From: Mesorhizobium sp. SARCC-RB16n
Lineage (GTDB): Bacteria; Pseudomonadota; Alphaproteobacteria; Rhizobiales; Rhizobiaceae
DNA: 64,000 bases
Assembly (NCBI RefSeq): GCF_008520305.1
Contig: NZ_ML703266.1
Coordinates: forward strand, 235,542 to 299,541
Direction of reading: 5' to 3'
Shown: one piece after another, positions 60,552-64,000 of the stretch
Layout: every line of letters begins with the position of its first letter
Position numbering within the stretch: position 1 is the stretch's first letter
Notes under the pieces: model-generated
Told to the model about the DNA's origin: nothing
Seen by the model: the letters and a program-made list of their open reading frames with translations, nothing else
The model's database searches: none
Program-made: the position numbers and the translations under genes

Positions 60552-61415
60552 TCAGGCTGGACTTTTTTCCGCAATGTCAAAAAAGGCCTGCCGCAACGAA
60601 AGTGTTATTGAGCCGGGGTGTCCATTGGCTATGGGATCACCGTCGATGGCCACGATTGGCATGGCAATAGTCGTCGCCGAACTGATGAATGCTTCGCGAG
60701 CCGCCTTGGCCTCGGCGACGGAAAATCCACGCTCCTCGATCTTCAGGCCTAGCTTCGCCGCGACTTCGAACATTGTGGTGCGCGTGATGCCGCGCAGAAT
60801 GCCATGTTCGGCTGGCCGTGTGACCAGAACGCCATCCCTGGTAACGATCCAGGCATTCGACGATCCGCCTTCCTTGACGTTGCCGTCGGCATCCACGAAC
60901 CAGGCCTCCTGCGCGCCGGCTTCCTTGGCCTTTTGCTTGGCCAATACATTGGGCAGCAACCCGACGGTCTTGATGTCGACGCGGTCCCAGCGGTTCTCCG
61001 GCACGGTGATGACCGCGATACCCGTCTCGGCCCGTTTCGTGCCGGCGGCAGGATCGGCCTTCCTGGCCGTCACCACCAAAGCCGGCTTCGTGTCCGCCGA
61101 CGGAAAAACGAAATCGCGGCTGGCGACACCGCGCGTCACCTGGACATAGACCAGGCCGTCGACGACATGATTGCGATTGACCACCTCGCGCAGGATCAGC
61201 GGCAACACGTTGCGTGTCACCGGCCAGGCGATCGACAGTTCGGCTAGCGAGCGGTTCAGCCGGGCAAGGTGACGCGACATGTCGACGATGAAGCCGTGCG
61301 CCACCTCGCAGACCTCGTAGACGCCGTCGGCGAACTGGTAGCCGCGATCCTCGATATGCACGGAAGCATCAGCATGAGCGACGTAGCGCCCGTTGACATA
61401 GGCAATGCGCGGCAT
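60552..61415 (-). CDS. dat: D-amino-acid aminotransferase-like class IV aminotransferase
   Basis: 287 residues. YVNGRYVAHADASVHIEDRG and QFADGVYEVCEVA are the Dat opening; VQVTRGVASRDFVFP, the catalytic-lysine region VLAKQKAKEAGAQEAWFVD (family K), and EGGSSNAWIV. Class IV PLP enzymes of this group transfer amino groups among D-amino acids (D-Ala, D-Glu for cell wall). The gene sits between ntrX and hfq, the usual place in Rhizobiales. Confidence 0.93.
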   Translation of the reverse strand: MPRIAYVNGRYVAHADASVHIEDRGYQFADGVYEVCEVAHGFIVDMSRHLARLNRSLAELSIAWPVTRNVLPLILREVVNRNHVVDGLVYVQVTRGVASRDFVFPSADTKPALVVTARKADPAAGTKRAETGIAVITVPENRWDRVDIKTVGLLPNVLAKQKAKEAGAQEAWFVDADGNVKEGGSSNAWIVTRDGVLVTRPAEHGILRGITRTTMFEVAAKLGLKIEERGFSVAEAKAAREAFISSATTIAMPIVAIDGDPIANGHPGSITLSLRQAFFDIAEKSPA

Positions 61416-61511
61416 TGGCGACCCCTGGAAAATTCTCGGGCTTTCTTATGCGATTCCGCCGCCGCCGTAACCGGCAAATGCTTGGCCCAGGCGCGGCTGA
61501 TGCACGCCGCG

Positions 61512-62873
61512 TCAGACGCCCAGGGACTTCAGCTTGCGATGCAAGGCGGAGCGCTCCATGCCGATGAACTCTGCCGTCTTCGAGATGTTGCCGCCGAACC
61601 GGTTGATCTGGGCGATCAGATAGTCCTTTTCGAACTGTTCGCGCGCCTCGCGCAGGGGCAGCGCCATGATGTGCTGGTCCGACTGATTGGGCGTGCGCGG
61701 CATGACATCGCCGATTTCGGACGGCAGCAGATCAGCGGTGATCGGCGCGTCGACATCCTCGCCGCGCGCCAGGATCATCAGCCGCTCAACATTGTTGCGC
61801 AACTGGCGCACGTTGCCCGGCCAGTTGTGCGCCTGCAGCACGGCCAGCGCATCGTCGCCGATACGGCGCGGCTTGATGCCGGCCTGGCGGGCGATCTGCT
61901 TCATGAAATTGTCAACGAGGTAGGGAATGTCCTCGCGCCGCTCGGCCAGCCCCGGCACCATGACCGGAACCACGGCGAGACGGTGGTAAAGATCCTCGCG
62001 GAAACGCCCGTCGGCGATCATCGCCTCCAAGTTCTGCGAGGTCGAGGAAATGATGCGGACATCGACCTTGACCCGTTTTGTGCCGCCCACTCGCTCGAAC
62101 TGCTGTTCGACCAGCACGCGCAGAATCTTGTTCTGCGTCTCGCGTGGCATGTCGGCCACTTCGTCGATGTAGAGAATGCCGCGATGGGCTTCCTCCAGCG
62201 CTCCCACCTTGCGTTCGACCCCGTTCGATTCGGTTCCGAACAGCTCGATCTCCATGCGTTCGGGCGTGATGTTGGCGGCGCTCAGCGTCACGAAAGGCGC
62301 GCCCTTGCGGGCCGACAGCGTATGGATGGCGCGCGCGGCCAGTTCCTTGCCCGAACCGGAGGGACCAACGATCATCACGCGGCTGTTGGTCGGCGCGACG
62401 CGCTCGATGGTCTGGCGCAACTGGCTCATCGCCGACGACATGCCTATCAGGTCGAAGGTCTCGCCGCTGCGCAGCTTGAGGTCGGAAACCTCGCGGCGCA
62501 ATTTCGAGGTCTCGAGCGCACGCTCGGCAATGAGGATCAGCCTGTCGGCCTTGAACGGCTTCTCGATGAAATCATATGCGCCGCGACGGATGGCGGAAAC
62601 CGCGGTTTCGATGTTGCCGTGGCCTGAGATCATCACCACGGGCAGGTTCGGATGCATGGTCTTGATCTCGTCCAGCAGCGCCAACCCGTCCAGGCGCGAG
62701 CCTTGCAGCCAGATGTCCAGGAAGATCAGCCTCGGCGCTCGATCGGCGATGGCCGCCAGTGCGCTGTCGGCATCGAATGCCGTGCGGGTTTCGTGACCCT
62801 CGTCACTCAGGATGCCTGCGACGAGTTCGCGGATGTCTTCCTCGTCATCGACGATGAGAATATCAGACGCCAT
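61512..62873 (-). CDS. ntrX: Nitrogen-regulation response regulator NtrX
   Basis: 453 residues. Receiver domain 1-120: ILIVDDEEDIRELVAGILSD, phosphorylated D53 (IFLDIW), SGHGNIETA, and K at about 103 (EKPFK). AAA+ domain: Walker A VGPSGSGKE, LYIDEVADMP and Walker B. C-terminal Fis-type HTH (ENFGGNISKTAEF-like: FGGNISKTAEFIGMERSALH). The GAFTGA sigma-54 contact loop is not found: the corresponding stretch is ESNGVERKVGALEEAHRG. Overlaps ntrY by 11 bases. Confidence 0.95.
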   Translation of the reverse strand: MASDILIVDDEEDIRELVAGILSDEGHETRTAFDADSALAAIADRAPRLIFLDIWLQGSRLDGLALLDEIKTMHPNLPVVMISGHGNIETAVSAIRRGAYDFIEKPFKADRLILIAERALETSKLRREVSDLKLRSGETFDLIGMSSAMSQLRQTIERVAPTNSRVMIVGPSGSGKELAARAIHTLSARKGAPFVTLSAANITPERMEIELFGTESNGVERKVGALEEAHRGILYIDEVADMPRETQNKILRVLVEQQFERVGGTKRVKVDVRIISSTSQNLEAMIADGRFREDLYHRLAVVPVMVPGLAERREDIPYLVDNFMKQIARQAGIKPRRIGDDALAVLQAHNWPGNVRQLRNNVERLMILARGEDVDAPITADLLPSEIGDVMPRTPNQSDQHIMALPLREAREQFEKDYLIAQINRFGGNISKTAEFIGMERSALHRKLKSLGV

Positions 62874-64000
62874 TACCGACCTTTTCAGTTTCTCTTTCGT
62901 GGTCCGCCCTGCTTTCGCCGCGCGGCAGCGCGGCGGCCGCAGGCGGCAGAATGATGCTGATCATCGCCCCGCGCCCGCCGTGGAAATCCGCAGGCGCGTC
63001 ATGGAGTTCCAGCCTGCCGCCATGGTCCTCCACGATCTTCTTGACGATAGCGAGACCAAGCCCGGTGCCCTTTTCACGTGTGGTCATATAGGGCTCCAGC
63101 AACCGTTGGCGATTCTCGCGCGGCAGGCCTTTGCCATTGTCGATGACATCGATGCGAATCGCGCCATTCTGGCGCCCTGCTTGAATCCGGATTATGCCGT
63201 GCGAACCGTCCTTCTGTTCCAGTCCGTCGATCGCTTCGGCCGCATTCTTGATCACATTGCCGAAGGCCTGGGCCATCAACCGGCTGTCGAAAGTGCCCTT
63301 GAGTGGTTCGTTGCCGAATATCCGCTCGAAGGTGATGTCGGCGCGGCTGACTTCGACCAGGAAGGAAGCCTCGCGCAGTGATTCGCGCAGGTCGATGGCC
63401 TTCATCTCGGGCTTTGGCATGCGCGCGAAAGCCGAGAACTCGTCGACCATGCGGCCAATGTCCTCCACCTGCCGGATGATGGTGTCGGTGCACTGGTCGA
63501 AAACTTCGCGGTCTTCGGTGATGACCTTGCCATAACGGCGCTTGATACGCTCGGCGGAAAGCTGGATCGGCGTCAGTGGATTCTTGATCTCGTGGGCGAT
63601 GCGCCGCGCCACGTCGGCCCAAGCGGACGAACGCTGGGCCTGAACCAGATCGGTGATGTCATCCACCGTCACGACATAGGATTTTTCCTCCGAGCCGTCA
63701 TCGCCGGCCTCGATGGTGACCTGCACATTGAAGGTCCGCTCGGCGCCGGCGCGATAGAAGGTCACCTGCTCGCGGTAGACCGGCTTGCCGGACTTGCGTC
63801 CGATCTCGAAGACACGGCCGACATGCGGCAGGATCGCGGAAAGGTTTTGCCCGAGTGCCGCGCTGGCGGAAATGGCCAGCATCGATTCGGCAGACCGGTT
63901 GACGATGGTGATGATGCCGTAAGGGTCGACGCCGATGACGCCGGCGGTAACACCGGCAAGCACGGCTTCCGAAAAACGCCGCCTCTCGTCGATCAGGTCC
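62863..64000 (-). CDS. ntrY: Nitrogen-regulation sensor kinase NtrY, C-terminal part (cut by window edge)
   Basis: The frame enters from the right edge (DLIDERRRFSEAVLAGVTAG) and runs 379 codons to a stop at 62863. Visible parts: PAS domain (GVIGVDPYGIITIVNRSAES, TVDDITDLVQ), HisKA H-box RRIAHEIKNPLTPIQLSAER (phosphorylated H), N-box FGNVIKNAAEAID, G1 DNGKGLP, and TREKGTGLGLAIVKKIVEDH. N-terminal membrane/HAMP part is outside. With NtrX it senses redox or nitrogen status in alphaproteobacteria. Confidence 0.95.
   Translation of the reverse strand, partial: DLIDERRRFSEAVLAGVTAGVIGVDPYGIITIVNRSAESMLAISASAALGQNLSAILPHVGRVFEIGRKSGKPVYREQVTFYRAGAERTFNVQVTIEAGDDGSEEKSYVVTVDDITDLVQAQRSSAWADVARRIAHEIKNPLTPIQLSAERIKRRYGKVITEDREVFDQCTDTIIRQVEDIGRMVDEFSAFARMPKPEMKAIDLRESLREASFLVEVSRADITFERIFGNEPLKGTFDSRLMAQAFGNVIKNAAEAIDGLEQKDGSHGIIRIQAGRQNGAIRIDVIDNGKGLPRENRQRLLEPYMTTREKGTGLGLAIVKKIVEDHGGRLELHDAPADFHGGRGAMISIILPPAAAALPRGESRADHERETEKVGNGV

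Noticed and set aside
61269-62627. 452-codon plus-strand open frame over dat and ntrX
   Set aside because: Antisense shadow without a domain.

Overview
The window is 64 kb of gene-dense, GC-rich chromosomal DNA from an alphaproteobacterium of the Hyphomicrobiales (Rhizobiales), most likely Mesorhizobium or a close relative. The evidence is the phosphatidylcholine synthase gene, an IalB-family gene, the ntrY-ntrX-dat-hfq-hflX-mazG block, the rlpA-dac-tmk-holB-metG-tatD-MBL block, and a RIME-like rhizobial intergenic repeat. Most of it is housekeeping core, interrupted by one small accessory region at a tRNA-Ser gene.

Layout. 1-5.2 kb: end of an amino-acid ABC binding-protein gene, then molybdenum cofactor genes (mobA-mobB, moaA, a DUF971 gene) around a DMT transporter and two small secreted proteins. 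5.2-10.5 kb: PPOX-type flavoprotein, a MarR regulator divergent from an alpha/beta hydrolase with a tandem palindromic operator between them, rhodanese, an SDR remnant, an L,D-transpeptidase and a PepSY protein. 10.9-16.3 kb: tRNA-Val, gph, a RIME-like repeat, rpiA, a DUF2059 protein, gor and mgtE. 16.6-24.1 kb: SbmA/YddA-type ABC exporter, FrnE-like DsbA protein, peptide-binding protein, IalB-family protein, hspQ and a UbiH-type hydroxylase. 24.2-32.6 kb: a cysteine-rich DUF2182/DUF1326 pair, pcs, a quinone oxidoreductase and a complete BMP-type nucleoside ABC transporter (ATPase, two permeases, binding protein). 32.6-40.4 kb: rimO, terC-like, DUF930, DUF2161, alpha/beta hydrolase, sterol desaturase, a possible small RNA, and a LysR gene divergent from a frameshifted SDR gene.

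40.4-43.0 kb is the accessory region. An intact tRNA-Ser(TGA) is followed by two further 40-base copies of its 5' half. The copies delimit two small, decayed elements. Each has a truncated tyrosine integrase at its tRNA-proximal end and its own pair of short direct repeats at its two ends. Cargo is a small membrane protein, a trypco2-like protein, a small secreted protein and a doubly frameshifted zinc-ribbon-like gene.

43.2-50.8 kb: RlpA lipoprotein, a D-Ala-D-Ala carboxypeptidase-family protein with altered motifs, then overlapping tmk-holB-metG-tatD-MBL genes. 51-58.7 kb: RibD-C/DHFR-like reductase, agmatinase-family enzyme, aldose epimerase, Bax-inhibitor-1 protein, an ECF sigma/anti-sigma pair, a phosphatase-fold protein lacking its catalytic histidine, an aromatic/aspartate aminotransferase and mazG. 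58.7-64 kb: hflX, hfq, dat, ntrX and the 3' part of ntrY, all on the minus strand.

I see no IS element, CRISPR array or toxin-antitoxin pair. The strongest unusual signals are the tandem tRNA-Ser islands, the MarR double operator, and two enzymes that have lost canonical catalytic motifs.
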